Of a DNA stretch of 64,000 nt, positions 16,557 to 26,934 are shown one piece after another; positions within the stretch are counted from its first letter, which is position 1, and each line of letters opens with the position of its first letter. The notes under the pieces are model-generated. The model saw only the letters and a program-made list of their open reading frames with translations. It ran no database searches and was not told the DNA's origin. A program made the translations under genes and the position numbers. The stretch spans positions 16,002 through 80,001 of the forward strand of contig JAFVIB010000008.1 in assembly GCA_017474235.1 (NCBI GenBank), read 5' to 3'. The DNA is from Alistipes sp. GTDB taxonomy: Bacteria; Bacteroidota; Bacteroidia; Bacteroidales; Rikenellaceae.

Positions 16557-17318
16557 TTAATTATCAGTTATTTTGATAAAAGTTTCATCATTATAGACCA
16601 CATCGCTCAGAAACAGACCCTCAGCAGGAGCACCGGCACTTGAGCGTGACAAATCTCGCGCCTCAACGATGTGGCAGAACTCCTCGACCGTATATCGCCC
16701 ACGACCAACATCAACAAGCGTTCCGACAATCGAGCGCACCATATTTCGCAAAAATCTATCGGCTCTAATCGTAAATCGCAACACACCGTCACCCTCGACC
16801 CGCCAATGGGCATCCATAATGCGGCAGATATTGGTTTTGTTATTCGAATTGAGCTTTGCAAACGATGTAAAGTCGCTATAAGTCAGCAACTTAGCCGCTG
16901 CCTGATTCATCTTCTCGACATCGAGTGGCACATAGTAGAGCCACGCTGAGTAGCGACGGAACGGATTCTTTGTCTGCGAGATAAAGTAGGTGTACTCCCT
17001 CTCTCGTGCATCAAATCGCGCGTGTGCATCTGCCGAAACAGGGGTAATGGAGAGTATCGCAATATCCTTTGGCAGCATCATATTGAGCTTGTAGAGCAGC
17101 TGCGCGATATCAAACTCCGTATCACTATCAAAGTGTGCCACATAGTACGAAGCATTCACGCCCGTATCGGTACGACCCGCCCCGACAATCTCGGTAGAGG
17201 TACGCAACAACCGTGTCAGCGCATCCTCAATAGTCTGCTGCACCGTAGGCATATCGGGCTGACGCTGCCACCCGCAGTATGCACAACCATCATATCTGAG
17301 TTCGACAAAATATCGCAT
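16557..17318 (-). CDS. truA: tRNA pseudouridine(38-40) synthase
   Basis: 253 residues from ATG 17318; an upstream TTG at 17324 lies inside the promoter. It converts uridines 38-40 of many tRNAs to pseudouridine. The catalytic Asp is in GAGRTDTGVNA (about residues 46-56); RYFVELRYDGCAYCGWQRQ at the N terminus and RADRFLRNMVRSIVGTLVDVG near residue 190-210 are family signatures. The TTTG-N19-TACCTTTG promoter ends only three bases before the ATG, so the mRNA may be leaderless. Confidence 0.95.
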   Translation of the reverse strand: MRYFVELRYDGCAYCGWQRQPDMPTVQQTIEDALTRLLRTSTEIVGAGRTDTGVNASYYVAHFDSDTEFDIAQLLYKLNMMLPKDIAILSITPVSADAHARFDAREREYTYFISQTKNPFRRYSAWLYYVPLDVEKMNQAAAKLLTYSDFTSFAKLNSNNKTNICRIMDAHWRVEGDGVLRFTIRADRFLRNMVRSIVGTLVDVGRGRYTVEEFCHIVEARDLSRSSAGAPAEGLFLSDVVYNDETFIKITDN

Positions 17319-17321
17319 ACA

Positions 17322-17352
17322 CAAAGGTACAAATTAAAACGCAAACTACAAA
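17322..17352 (-). promoter_or_regulatory. truA promoter abutting the start codon
   Basis: TTTG (17352-17349), 19 bp, TACCTTTG (17329-17322) on the minus strand, then TGT and ATG. The predicted start falls at or next to the AUG. Confidence 0.7.
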
Positions 17353-17460
17353 ATCTTTACGACGGCAGGTGGCCGGACGGACGGATTGCTAGTGTTTCGT
17401 CCGTCCTGTGGTGCAGTTGCGGTGCATCGTAAAAAAACAGCGAAGGGCTGTACTTGCACC

Positions 17461-17588
17461 GTTTTATTGTCAGAGTGGTGCATTTACAACGCTCGGCGTT
17501 TTTCGAGTCGATGGGCTGTACTTACGGTACTGCCCATTGAGGAGAAAAAGGTTAGCGGCAGGAAATGCACCACTATCACAATAAAAAT
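17461..17588. repeat. Inverted-repeat element, copy A
   Basis: About 128 bp with long imperfect terminal inverted repeats: TTTTATTGT plus GTGGTGCATTT (17462-17485) pair with 17563-17586. Inside, ATGGGC and TGTAC pair with GTAC and GCCCAT, and TTTTTC pairs with GAAAAA, making one long branched hairpin. The family recurs at 34414-34540. No coding capacity. It sits in the ~330-bp space between truA and dapB, and TTG of the dapB -33 box lies at its right edge. A partial duplicate of its centre precedes it (17431-17460). Confidence 0.7.
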
Positions 17589-17618
17589 TGGAAGTTTATA
17601 CTTTTTAAAGTATATTTG
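17588..17618 (+). promoter_or_regulatory. Promoter of the dapB operon
   Basis: TTG (17588-17590), 20 bp, TATATTTG (17611-17618). Predicted start about 17624, leader about 25 nt. Confidence 0.65.
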
Positions 17619-17648
17619 CGGGTTGATAACAAAATAAACCGACAAATT

Positions 17649-18386
17649 ATGAATGTAGCAATTATAGGTTACGGCAAAATGGGTCACGAGATTGAGAAGG
17701 TCCTCGTGCAGAGAGGGCATACTGTGAGCCTGATTATAGACCAAGATAATATCGCCGACCTGAACAGCGAGAAGTTGGCAGGTATTGATGTAGCAATAGA
17801 GTTTACCACACCACAGACTGCATACAATAACATCCGCACCTGCATAGAGGCGGGGGTGGCTATTGTCAGTGGCACAACGGGTTGGACAGAGCGTCTGCCT
17901 GAGCTTGAGCAGCTGTGCGTAGAGAGGGGTAGCGCGATGATATACTCGTCAAACTACTCTCTGGGTGTAAATATCGCCTTTCGCATAAATCGTCGCCTTG
18001 CGGAGCTGATGAACGGCTGTAACAACTACGATGTACGCATTGAGGAGATTCACCACACTCAGAAGAAGGATGCTCCGAGCGGCACAGCCATTACGCTTGC
18101 TCAGGATGCTATTGCCCGCCTTGACCGCAAGACGCGCTGGAACTGCATAGAGCCACAGAAGGGGGAGCAGAGTCAGGCGACCGCCGAGAGCATCGAGATT
18201 ACATCGCTGCGTGAGGGTACTGTTCCGGGTACTCACACCGTCACTTACGAGTCTGCGGACGATACGCTGGTGCTCAAGCATACGCTCAAGAGCCGCAGTG
18301 CGCTTGCAACGGGTGCGGTTATTGCAGCCGAGTTTATATGCGGCAAGCGTGGTGTATTTACTATGGATGACCTATTCAAGGAGTAA
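17649..18386 (+). CDS. dapB: 4-hydroxy-tetrahydrodipicolinate reductase
   Basis: 245 residues from ATG 17649 (an upstream in-frame start would begin in the promoter). Lysine/diaminopimelate pathway, reducing hydroxy-tetrahydrodipicolinate with NAD(P)H. Rossmann motif [30 protein letters not shown], and the catalytic [19 protein letters not shown] with its His and Lys are all present. It heads a close-packed run of six genes; lepB starts 3 bp after its stop. Confidence 0.95.
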   Translation: MNVAIIGYGKMGHEIEKVLVQRGHTVSLIIDQDNIADLNSEKLAGIDVAIEFTTPQTAYNNIRTCIEAGVAIVSGTTGWTERLPELEQLCVERGSAMIYSSNYSLGVNIAFRINRRLAELMNGCNNYDVRIEEIHHTQKKDAPSGTAITLAQDAIARLDRKTRWNCIEPQKGEQSQATAESIEITSLREGTVPGTHTVTYESADDTLVLKHTLKSRSALATGAVIAAEFICGKRGVFTMDDLFKE

Positions 18387-18388
18387 TT

Positions 18389-19735
18389 ATGAGAGAGTTT
18401 TGGAGCAATAAGTGGGTTAAGTTCTCTGTTGTAACGGTGCTGTACATACTGCTGTGCGTGGTATGGACGGGCAACTTGTGGATGCTCTTCGGTGTGCCGA
18501 TTATCTACGACATCTACATCTCACGCCTCTTCTACAAGTATGTTTGGCACTATAACGACGAGCTGTGTGAGCGTTTTCCGCTCTACAAGAGCATTTGGGG
18601 CTGGATAGATGCGATATTGTGGGCTACGGTGGCTGCGACGCTGCTGCATCTGTTTGTCTTTCAGCTCTATAAGGTGCCGACCTCCTCTATGGAGAAGACT
18701 ATCCTTATCGGTGACTACCTCTATGTGAGCAAGGTCACCTATGGTCCGCAGGTGCCTAACACACCTATCGCGATGCCGTTTGTCTTTAACACTATGCCGT
18801 GGTCTGACACTCAGAAGTCCTACTGCGAGGCTATACAGTGGGATTACCACCGCCTGAAGGGTATCAGAGGCATTGAGCGTGGCGATGTTGTGGTGTTCAA
18901 CTACCCCGAGGGAGATACCGTACTCCAAGCCAAGCGTCTCTATCCCGCTCCCGGGGCGAGCTACTATGACGCCCTGCGCAGCTATCAGCAGAGTTACGGC
19001 AAGGCAGAGGGTCGCAAGCGTCTTTATGAGGACTATAAGGTCGTGGCACACCCTGTAGATAAGCGCGAGAACTACATCAAGCGTTGTGTAGCCATTCCGG
19101 GCGACACTCTTCAGATTGTAGGCACACAGCTCTATGTGAACGGCACAGAGCAGGCGACACTCCCGACACAGCAGTACATCTACTTCGTGCAGACCACAGC
19201 TCCGCTGACAGAGTATGCGATGAATAGAGCCGGTGTGAGAGAGTGGGGCGGAAATGCGCCTTACTACTACCTGACAATGACTGACGAGGCTGCTGCTGCG
19301 GTTGAGAAGATGCAGATTGTCTCCTCTGTGGTCAAGTATGACAACCAGCAGGGCGGCAGTGAGTTCTACCCGAATAGCGATGGCTATAATTGGACTCAGG
19401 ATAACTTTGGCAAGCTGTGGATTCCGGCAAAGGGTGCTACAGTAGAGCTCACTTTAGAAAACCTGCCACTCTATCGCCGCATAATCGAGAAGTACGAGGG
19501 TCACAAGCTCGAAGTAGCTGATAATCAGATTATTATTGACAGCAAACCGAGCGACACCTACACCTTTGCGATGGACTACTATTGGATGATGGGTGACAAC
19601 CGCCACAACTCTGCTGACAGTCGTTTTTGGGGCTTTGTTCCTGAGGACCACATTGTCGGCAAGGCATCGTTTATCGCCTTCTCGAAGGATGAGAACGGTA
19701 TTCGTTGGAACAGATTGTTCAAAAAGATAAGATAA
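18389..19735 (+). CDS. lepB: Signal peptidase I
   Basis: 448 residues, long as in other Bacteroidetes. Two N-terminal transmembrane segments (about residues 10-50 and 72-92) precede the catalytic [20 protein letters not shown], with the nucleophile Ser near residue 100, and [14 protein letters not shown] with the general-base Lys near residue 231. Between them is a large insertion. [27 protein letters not shown] near the C terminus is box E. It cleaves Sec signal peptides at the inner membrane. Confidence 0.95.
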   Translation: MREFWSNKWVKFSVVTVLYILLCVVWTGNLWMLFGVPIIYDIYISRLFYKYVWHYNDELCERFPLYKSIWGWIDAILWATVAATLLHLFVFQLYKVPTSSMEKTILIGDYLYVSKVTYGPQVPNTPIAMPFVFNTMPWSDTQKSYCEAIQWDYHRLKGIRGIERGDVVVFNYPEGDTVLQAKRLYPAPGASYYDALRSYQQSYGKAEGRKRLYEDYKVVAHPVDKRENYIKRCVAIPGDTLQIVGTQLYVNGTEQATLPTQQYIYFVQTTAPLTEYAMNRAGVREWGGNAPYYYLTMTDEAAAAVEKMQIVSSVVKYDNQQGGSEFYPNSDGYNWTQDNFGKLWIPAKGATVELTLENLPLYRRIIEKYEGHKLEVADNQIIIDSKPSDTYTFAMDYYWMMGDNRHNSADSRFWGFVPEDHIVGKASFIAFSKDENGIRWNRLFKKIR

Positions 19736-19739
19736 CGCT

Positions 19740-20360
19740 GTGGAGGAGTTAAAAGATAGCTATCTGACTATCTCTGCACCGGCAGAGTGTGCTATGCGTG
19801 AGCGCAGTAGCAAGTTTCTCTCGTATGCCTATCCCGTGACAAATGAGGAGCAGATACGAGCGCACCTTGACACCCTGCACAAGCAGTACTACGACGCCAC
19901 ACACCACTGCTACGCTTGGCGTTTAGGTCCCCACGGCGAGCATTTTCGCGCCAACGACGACGGAGAGCCTTCGGGCACTGCCGGCAAGCCGATTTTGGGT
20001 CAGCTGCTGTCAAACGATATTACAGATTGCCTGATTGTTGTCGTGAGGTACTTTGGCGGCACGAAGTTGGGCGTTTCGGGACTTATTCAGGCGTACAAGG
20101 AGGCTGCGGCAGATGTTATTGCAGTGAGCGATGTTATCGAAAAGACGGTCGATACGGTTCTGCGCGTAGATTTCTCGTATATGGTTATGAACGACATTAT
20201 GCGCATAATCAAGGATGAGAATCCTCAAATCCGCGAACAGATATTTGACAACCTCTGCTCAATGACCCTCGCAATCAGACAGAGCAAAGCCCAGACGCTT
20301 ATCGGCAAGTTGAGCAAGGTCAGTGGTGCGACAATAGAAGTAATTGAGAATGAACTATAA
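19740..20360 (+). CDS. YigZ/IMPACT family protein
   Basis: 206 residues, read from GTG 19740, four bases after the lepB stop. The N-terminal UPF0029 domain contains HHCYAWRLG, NDDGEPSGTAGKPILGQL and VVVRYFGGTKLGVSGLIQAYKEAA, the signature of the family. The C-terminal EF-G-like domain follows. The biochemical role is not settled. The end overlaps the uvrA start by 11 bp. Confidence 0.9.
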   Translation: MEELKDSYLTISAPAECAMRERSSKFLSYAYPVTNEEQIRAHLDTLHKQYYDATHHCYAWRLGPHGEHFRANDDGEPSGTAGKPILGQLLSNDITDCLIVVVRYFGGTKLGVSGLIQAYKEAAADVIAVSDVIEKTVDTVLRVDFSYMVMNDIMRIIKDENPQIREQIFDNLCSMTLAIRQSKAQTLIGKLSKVSGATIEVIENEL

Positions 20361-23142
20361 GTCAATCTACATAAAGGGGGCGAGAGTCCACAATCTCAAG
20401 AATATAGAGCTTGATATTCCGCATAACAAGCTCGTTGTTGTCACGGGTCTCTCCGGCTCGGGCAAGAGTACCCTTGCCTTTGATACCATCTTTGCCGAGG
20501 GTCAGAGAAGATATGTAGAGTCACTCTCGTCATACGCTCGTCAGTTCTTGGGCAGGATGAGTAAGCCCGAGGTCGATATTATTACGGGCATTGCTCCGGC
20601 TGTGGCTATCGAGCAGAAGGTGAGCAGTCGCAACCCTCGCTCTACGGTTGGCACTACAACGGAGATTTACGACTACCTGCGACTTCTCTACTCCCGTATC
20701 GGCAAGACTATCTCGCCTGTATCGGGGATGGAGATTAAGTGCTACACGACCGATGATGTTGTCGAGTATATCACAGCACTTGGCGAGGGTAGTAGGGTAT
20801 ATATCGCCGTGCCGCTCCGCCTCAAGAGTGGTCAGGGTCTGATTGATAAGCTGTTACAGCTCGTTGCCGACGGTATTTTGCGACTCTATATTGGCGGGGA
20901 GCTTGTTCTACTTGAGGATTTTATCCCTACCGTTACAGAGAGTACCTCTACGGCTGATACATACATTGTTATCGACAGATTGAAGGTCGCAACAGATGAT
21001 GATACTCTCAACCGCTTGCGAGAGTCTGTTTCGGGTGCATTTGGCTACGGCACTAACAGTTGTGTTGTGATAGCAGATGGCAAACTCGTTGAGTTTTCAG
21101 CCCTTATGAGTGCCGACGGCATCGAGTTTGAGCATCTTTCAGAGCATCTCTTCGGCTTTAACAACCCACTTGGAGCCTGCCCCGTATGCGAAGGTTTCGG
21201 CAGAATTACGGGTATTGACGAGAATCTTGTTGTTCCCGATAAGTCGCGCTCGATATTTGACAACGCCATAGCCTGCTGGCGCGGTGAGTCTATGAGCCGA
21301 TTTCGCAATCAGCTTGTTCAGAACGCCTACAAGTTCGATTTTCCTATTCACGAGCCATACTATAAGCTCACAGAGGAGCAGCGACGCCTGCTGTGGACGG
21401 GAAATGAGTACTTCGATGGTCTGAATGCCTTTTTTGACTACTTGGAGCGCGAGAAGAAGAGACATAAGACGCAGTTCAGCATCCTCAAAGCGCGCTATAC
21501 CGGCAAGACGCTCTGTCCCGCTTGTAACGGTGCAAGGTTACGCCCTGAGGCTCTCTATGTCAAGGTTGGCGGTAAAGATATTGCCCAATTGGCTGCAATG
21601 ACGGTCGATTCTCTCATTGAGTTTTTCGATACACTCTCCCTTGACGAGCACGACACCACAACGGCACAGCGCATACTTGTCGAGATTAAAAACCGACTGC
21701 AATATCTGAGCGATGTAGGCTTAGGCTACCTTACACTCAACCGTCTCAGCTCTACGCTCTCAGGAGGCGAGAGTCAGCGCATAAACCTCTCGACCTCTTT
21801 GGGTAGCAACCTTACCGGCTCACTCTACATCTTGGACGAGCCGAGCATCGGTCTGCACCCGAGAGATACTGCCCGTCTGATAACAGTCCTCAAGCAGTTA
21901 CGAGATTTGGGTAACACGGTCATTGTCGTAGAGCACGAGGAGGAGATTATCCGCGCAGCCGACTATATTGTCGATATAGGTCCTCAGGCGGGCGAGAATG
22001 GCGGTAAAGTTGTCTATAGTGGCGATTATGACAAGCTGTGCAAAGCCACAGAGAGCCTTACGGCAGACTATCTGTGTGGCAGAAAGAGCATTTTGGCTCC
22101 ACAGTTTGTTCGTCCGTGGAGCAACTACATCTGCATAAACGGTGCGAGGGTAAACAATCTGAAGAATATATCGGTCAAAATCCCGCTCGGTGTTATGACC
22201 TGCATTACAGGTGTCAGTGGCTCGGGTAAGAGTTCGCTTGTGAAGGGTATATTGTATCCTGCACTTCGCAGAGCTATTATGGAGACGGGCGAGAATCCGG
22301 GCGACTTTGACGGCATGAGTGGCGATATGAAGATGATTAGGGGTATTGAGCTGGTAGATCAGAATCCTATTGGTAAATCTTCCCGCTCAAATCCTGTGAC
22401 ATACATCAAGGCATACGACGAAATCAGACGCCTCTATGCCGACCAGCCATACGCACAGCGCACAAATATACAGCCGAGCCACTTCTCGTTCAATATGGTA
22501 GGAGGTCGCTGCGAGCAGTGTCAGGGCGAGGGTACTATCAAAATCGGTATGCAGTTTATGGCAGATGTGACCCTCACTTGTGATGCCTGCAACGGCAGAC
22601 GATTTAAGCAAGAGATTCTCGATATAAAGTACCGTGACAAGGATATTTGCGATGTTCTCGATATGAGCATTGACCAGGCTATCGAGTTCTTCGGTGCAGA
22701 TAGCAAGAGCAATAACACCTGCCGTCGCATTGTCGATAGGCTAAAGCCGCTGCAAGATGTCGGTCTTGGGTATGTCAAACTCGGACAGTCCTCCTCAACA
22801 CTCTCAGGCGGAGAGAGCCAGCGCGTCAAGCTCGCCTCATTCCTTACAAAGGATACAGGTCGAGGCAGTATTGTCTTTATCTTCGATGAGCCGACAACGG
22901 GTCTGCACTTCCACGATATAAAACGACTTTTGGCGGCATTTGATGCCCTGATTGCCAATGGTCATACGGTGGTTATTGTCGAGCATAATATGGATATTAT
23001 CAAGTGCGCAGACCATATTATCGACTTAGGTCCTGAGGCGGGATATGACGGTGGCGAGGTTGTCTTTGAGGGTACACCAAAAGATTTAATAGACTGCAAG
23101 TCAAGCTATACAGGCAGTTATCTAAAACAACACTTGAAGTAA
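20350..23142 (+). CDS. uvrA: Excinuclease ABC subunit A
   Basis: 930 residues from ATG 20350; a TTG two codons upstream is the only alternative. DNA-damage sensor of nucleotide excision repair. Two ABC ATPase modules: Walker [13 protein letters not shown] and [13 protein letters not shown], signatures [12 protein letters not shown] and [12 protein letters not shown], Walker [13 protein letters not shown] and [12 protein letters not shown]. Zinc modules CPVC near residue 278, CPAC near 388 and CEQC...CDAC near 720-745. Overlaps both neighbours. Confidence 0.97.
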   Translation: MNYKSIYIKGARVHNLKNIELDIPHNKLVVVTGLSGSGKSTLAFDTIFAEGQRRYVESLSSYARQFLGRMSKPEVDIITGIAPAVAIEQKVSSRNPRSTVGTTTEIYDYLRLLYSRIGKTISPVSGMEIKCYTTDDVVEYITALGEGSRVYIAVPLRLKSGQGLIDKLLQLVADGILRLYIGGELVLLEDFIPTVTESTSTADTYIVIDRLKVATDDDTLNRLRESVSGAFGYGTNSCVVIADGKLVEFSALMSADGIEFEHLSEHLFGFNNPLGACPVCEGFGRITGIDENLVVPDKSRSIFDNAIACWRGESMSRFRNQLVQNAYKFDFPIHEPYYKLTEEQRRLLWTGNEYFDGLNAFFDYLEREKKRHKTQFSILKARYTGKTLCPACNGARLRPEALYVKVGGKDIAQLAAMTVDSLIEFFDTLSLDEHDTTTAQRILVEIKNRLQYLSDVGLGYLTLNRLSSTLSGGESQRINLSTSLGSNLTGSLYILDEPSIGLHPRDTARLITVLKQLRDLGNTVIVVEHEEEIIRAADYIVDIGPQAGENGGKVVYSGDYDKLCKATESLTADYLCGRKSILAPQFVRPWSNYICINGARVNNLKNISVKIPLGVMTCITGVSGSGKSSLVKGILYPALRRAIMETGENPGDFDGMSGDMKMIRGIELVDQNPIGKSSRSNPVTYIKAYDEIRRLYADQPYAQRTNIQPSHFSFNMVGGRCEQCQGEGTIKIGMQFMADVTLTCDACNGRRFKQEILDIKYRDKDICDVLDMSIDQAIEFFGADSKSNNTCRRIVDRLKPLQDVGLGYVKLGQSSSTLSGGESQRVKLASFLTKDTGRGSIVFIFDEPTTGLHFHDIKRLLAAFDALIANGHTVVIVEHNMDIIKCADHIIDLGPEAGYDGGEVVFEGTPKDLIDCKSSYTGSYLKQHLK

Positions 23143-24362
23143 TGAAAGAGGAATTCTATACATATACTCTCCCAAACGGCATCCGAGGTATTCACCGCAA
23201 GGTCAAGAGCGGTGCAGCGCGATGTGCTGTAATAATTGGTGCCGGAAGTCGTGATGAGTTACCGACAGAGTATGGCATTGCCCACTTTGCCGAGCATGGG
23301 CTGTTTAAGGGTACAGAGCATCGCAAGGCGTATCAGGTAAACTGCCGATTAGAGAATTTGGGTGGCGAGTTAAATGCCTTCACCACAAAGGAGGACACTA
23401 CTGTCCACGCAACGGTCCTGCGCAGTGACTTTACCAAGGCTGTTGAGCTACTCTCTGATGTTGTTTTTCACTCTACATTTCCGGATAAGGAGCTTGACAA
23501 AGAGCGCGAAGTTATTGTAGATGAGATAAATACCTACAAAGACTCGCCAATGGATATGATTTACGACACCTTTGAGGATATGCTCTTTGAGGGCTCTGAG
23601 TTGGGGCATAATATTTTGGGTCGCAAGAGAGATTTGATGCGTCATAACAGTCAGGCTATGCACCGCTTTGTAAATCGCACCCATACCACAGACCAAATGG
23701 TCTTTGCCTCTATCGGAAATATCTCTGACAGCCGCATTGAGCAGATTGCACATCGCTATTTTGCATCCCAGCCAGCCTCAACGCGCAGCTATATACGCAC
23801 CGCACCAAAGGCATACAGCCAATTTGACCGCGAGGTTATAAAGCACACGCATCAGGCGCACTGCATAATCGGCAACCGTGCATACGGCATTACTGAGGAC
23901 AAGCGACTTCCATTCTCGCTGCTTATCAACATTTTAGGTGGTCCTTGCGCCAACTCTCGCCTTAATGTCAATGTTCGAGAGCGCAACGGCTTATCATACA
24001 ATATTGAGGCGAGTTACACACCGTATTCCGACTGCGGTATGGCTGTAATATACTTCAGTTCAGAGCATTGCAATACCGACCACTGCCGAGAGATTATCGA
24101 CAACGAGATACGCAAGCTCCAACAGACAGCACTATCTACCCGAGCCCTTGCAATGGCAAAGCGACAGTATATTGCCCAAATGACAATCTCCACTGAGGGT
24201 AACGAGGGTTATATGCTCGGTGTAGGTCGCAGTCTGCTTGTACACGGCGAAGTAGATACTCTTGAGGAGGCTTACAAGAAGATAAACGCTGTAACGGCAA
24301 GTCAGATACTTGAGGTTGCAAACGAGATTTTTACAAACAATTCAACACTTATCTACCGATGA
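23142..24362 (+). CDS. M16 family zinc peptidase
   Basis: 406 residues. The inverted zinc motif HFAEH (about residues 48-52 in YGIAHFAEHGLFKG) and the downstream Glu in EREVIVDEINTYKDSP match mitochondrial-processing-peptidase-like M16 enzymes. No signal peptide is seen, so it is probably cytoplasmic. Its ATG overlaps the uvrA stop (TAATG) and its TGA overlaps the next start (ATGA), so it is translationally linked in the operon. Confidence 0.9.
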   Translation: MKEEFYTYTLPNGIRGIHRKVKSGAARCAVIIGAGSRDELPTEYGIAHFAEHGLFKGTEHRKAYQVNCRLENLGGELNAFTTKEDTTVHATVLRSDFTKAVELLSDVVFHSTFPDKELDKEREVIVDEINTYKDSPMDMIYDTFEDMLFEGSELGHNILGRKRDLMRHNSQAMHRFVNRTHTTDQMVFASIGNISDSRIEQIAHRYFASQPASTRSYIRTAPKAYSQFDREVIKHTHQAHCIIGNRAYGITEDKRLPFSLLINILGGPCANSRLNVNVRERNGLSYNIEASYTPYSDCGMAVIYFSSEHCNTDHCREIIDNEIRKLQQTALSTRALAMAKRQYIAQMTISTEGNEGYMLGVGRSLLVHGEVDTLEEAYKKINAVTASQILEVANEIFTNNSTLIYR

Positions 24363-24994
24363 GCGCATTAGACCAATATATCGAGGCTCTCTCCTCTCCG
24401 GAGGATGCTCTACTGCACGAACTTGAGCGTGAGACCTATCTGCGAGTACTCAATCCCCGTATGATTTCGGGGCATATTCAGGGAAAACTCCTTGAGATGA
24501 TTGTCCGTATGATTCGCCCACAACGAGTGCTTGAGATTGGCACTTTTACCGGATACTCTGCACTCTCGATGGCTGCCGGACTGCCTGAAGGGGGAGTGAT
24601 TGACACCTGCGAGGTGGATGATGAGTTAGAGATGATGATTCTCGACTTCTTCTCCCGTTCAGCATACGCAGAGCGTCTCAGACTCCATATCGGCTCGGCT
24701 TTGGAGATTGCTCCGCAGTTAGGCGAACTCTATGACCTTGTCTTTATAGATGGCGACAAGAGGGAGTACACAGCCTACTATAATATGCTCTTTGACAACA
24801 ACTTAGTGAAGAGCGGCAGTTGGATTATGGCTGACAATATTCTCTGGTACGGCAAGGTTGTAGAGCCTGTGGCAAAGGGAGATAAACAGACACAGGCAAT
24901 TATCGACTTTAATGCTGCTGTCTGTGCCGATCCGCGTGTTGAGAATGTAATTTTGCCTATTCGAGACGGCATAAACCTTATAAGAGTAAAATAA
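24359..24994 (+). CDS. O-methyltransferase (class I SAM, caffeoyl-CoA type)
   Basis: 211 residues. SAM-binding VLEIGTFTGYSALSMAAGLP (about residues 58-77), acidic CEVDDE, and DLVFIDGDKREYTAYY with the metal-ligand Asp, then IMADNILWYGKVVEP. This is the metal-dependent O-methyltransferase fold; the substrate is unknown. Last gene of the dapB run, overlapping the peptidase gene by 4 bp; an LRR lipoprotein starts 7 bp later. Confidence 0.88.
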   Translation: MSALDQYIEALSSPEDALLHELERETYLRVLNPRMISGHIQGKLLEMIVRMIRPQRVLEIGTFTGYSALSMAAGLPEGGVIDTCEVDDELEMMILDFFSRSAYAERLRLHIGSALEIAPQLGELYDLVFIDGDKREYTAYYNMLFDNNLVKSGSWIMADNILWYGKVVEPVAKGDKQTQAIIDFNAAVCADPRVENVILPIRDGINLIRVK

Positions 24995-25001
24995 CCATTC
25001 T

Positions 25002-26702
25002 ATGAATAGATTTTTCATTATAGCCATTGTAGCGATACTTCTCAATATCGGCTGTACCAACTATATTGACAACTATCTGAGCAAGCGCGACGAGCAGATT
25101 GCCAAGTTGGAGGAGTTGTGCAAAGAGATGAACAGCGATATAGAGTCGTTGCAGGCTCTTATCAGTGCCTTGCAGAAGAGTGACACCGTGACCTCGGTAA
25201 CGCCGATTATTATTGATGGGGTAGAGGTGGGCTATACAATGACCTTTACGCAGAGTGAGCCTATAACCATCTACCACGGTGCAAATGGAGAAGATGGCGA
25301 CAGCTTCTTCTCGGCAGTAACAGAAGATGAACAGTTTGTATATCTCACTCTTACAGACGGGAGTGTGATAACCATTTCAAAGGGGGAGAAGTTGCTGCAC
25401 AACAAGTTGTACTACACAACTACCAACGGCAGCAAGCTCTTTCCTCAGACAACCGAGCCTGCTCTGTTTGGCGCAATTCTTATCTCTAACACCTATCGTG
25501 ACGGTCAGGGCGTGATGACATTTGACGATAACATCACAGTAATCGGAGAGTCACTCTTTTATGGTTGTTTGGAGCTGAAGAGTATAACTATCCCTGACAG
25601 CGTTACAGAGATTGACACAAACGCCTTTCGTGGTTGCTCAAACCTTACCGAGGTCACTTTAGGTCGTGGAGTCAAGACTATTCACCAGAGCGCATTTCAA
25701 GACTGCGTAAGTATCAGAAGTATCACTATCCCGAGCAGTGTCAAGAACTTTGGTGCAGCAGCATTCTACAACTGCAACAGCCTCAACGCTGTTCATATCG
25801 AAGATTTGGCAGAGTGGTGTAGTAATAAGTTCTCTGAGTCTAATGCCAATCCGCTCAGCAATGGCGGCAGACTCTTTATCGGGGATAATGAGGTAACACA
25901 TCTTATTGTGCCTGAGGGGGTTACTGAGATAAACAGCTTTGTACTCGATGGCTGCACGAGTGTCAATAATATCACTATCGGTAGCAGTGTTAAGCGTATT
26001 CATCAGTACGCCTTTTACTACTGCGCAAATCTGGAGAGCATAACCATTCCGCAGAGTGTAGCTCAGATTGACGACCTTGCATTTGTGGGTTGCAGCAAAT
26101 TGAACTCCTTTGACAGCCCTTTTGCTTCGACAGATTCGCGTTGTCTTATTATGGACAACACTATTATCGCCTTTGCCCCTGCTGCGATTAGAGAATATAC
26201 CCTTCCGGAGGGCATCACCACAATTGGCGACTTTGTATTCTGCCTATGCAACGAGTTGGAGCATATCACACTCAGCAACACTCTCACCACAATCGGAGAC
26301 CAAGCATTCTTTGCTTGTGAATCGCTGAAAGAGATTGCAATGCCTGATAGTGTAACAAATATCGGCTTCTCTGCTTTCTATGGCTGCCAAAGTCTTGAAA
26401 ATGTATCATTTGGCAGAGTACGCATCATTGACAGCAACGCTTTTAATGGTTGTAGCAGCCTAAAAACCATAGACTTACCTATGTATGTAGAGTCTATCGG
26501 CGCAGCTGCTTTTAGTGGCTGTAGTGCCCTTGAGAGTGTATATTGTCACCCAACAGTACCACCTGTTGTGGCAGCAGACAGTTTTAGTGACAACGCTCCA
26601 AACCGCACCTTCTATGTTCCGCGCACCTCTGAGGCTGTATATGAGCAGGCTTTAGGTTGGAGTGGCTATGCCTCGGCTATTGAACCGTACGACTTTGAGT
26701 AA
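25002..26702 (+). CDS. DUF4988-like plus leucine-rich-repeat (BspA type) lipoprotein
   Basis: 566 residues. Lipobox LNIGC (Cys18). A coiled coil follows (residues ~25-58, YLSKRDEQIAKLEELCKEMN...IESLQALISALQ), then SVTPIIIDGVEVGYTMTFT...ITIYHGANGEDG, the pattern of the N-terminal domain often seen before surface LRR or glycan-binding modules. From about residue 160 come about a dozen BspA-type repeats (FYGC-L-SITIPDSVTEI-AF-GC-L). The last ~40 residues are a typical cap (YVPRTSEAVYEQALGWSGY). Probably an outer-surface adhesin-like protein. Confidence 0.85.
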   Translation: MNRFFIIAIVAILLNIGCTNYIDNYLSKRDEQIAKLEELCKEMNSDIESLQALISALQKSDTVTSVTPIIIDGVEVGYTMTFTQSEPITIYHGANGEDGDSFFSAVTEDEQFVYLTLTDGSVITISKGEKLLHNKLYYTTTNGSKLFPQTTEPALFGAILISNTYRDGQGVMTFDDNITVIGESLFYGCLELKSITIPDSVTEIDTNAFRGCSNLTEVTLGRGVKTIHQSAFQDCVSIRSITIPSSVKNFGAAAFYNCNSLNAVHIEDLAEWCSNKFSESNANPLSNGGRLFIGDNEVTHLIVPEGVTEINSFVLDGCTSVNNITIGSSVKRIHQYAFYYCANLESITIPQSVAQIDDLAFVGCSKLNSFDSPFASTDSRCLIMDNTIIAFAPAAIREYTLPEGITTIGDFVFCLCNELEHITLSNTLTTIGDQAFFACESLKEIAMPDSVTNIGFSAFYGCQSLENVSFGRVRIIDSNAFNGCSSLKTIDLPMYVESIGAAAFSGCSALESVYCHPTVPPVVAADSFSDNAPNRTFYVPRTSEAVYEQALGWSGYASAIEPYDFE

Positions 26703-26718
26703 TTACATACAATCTGTT

Positions 26719-26934
26719 ATGGCAATCGTTATAAACCTTGATCTGATGCTTGCGCGACGCAAGATGACCCTTTCAGAACTTGCCGAGAGGGTAGATATAT
26801 CCATAGTAAACCTGTCGGTACTCAAGACAGGCAAGGCACGAGCTGTGCGCTTCTCGACCCTTGATGCCATTTGCGAGGCATTAGACTGTCAGCCCGGGGA
26901 TATTATAGAACATCGTAAGGGTATCAGCCTATGA
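26719..26934 (+). CDS. Small XRE-family regulator (YozG-like)
   Basis: 71 residues from ATG 26719. The whole protein is one helix-turn-helix: LDLMLARRKMTLSELAERVD, ISIVNLSVLKTGKARAVRFSTLDAICEAL, DCQPGDIIEH. This compact Cro/C1-type family usually acts as a DNA-binding repressor. It lies between two surface-protein genes and its stop overlaps the phosphoesterase start (ATGA 26931-26934). Confidence 0.85.
   Translation: MAIVINLDLMLARRKMTLSELAERVDISIVNLSVLKTGKARAVRFSTLDAICEALDCQPGDIIEHRKGISL

Noticed and set aside
17386-17637. ORFs across inverted-repeat element A
   Set aside because: They arise from the repeat structure and end in the dapB promoter.
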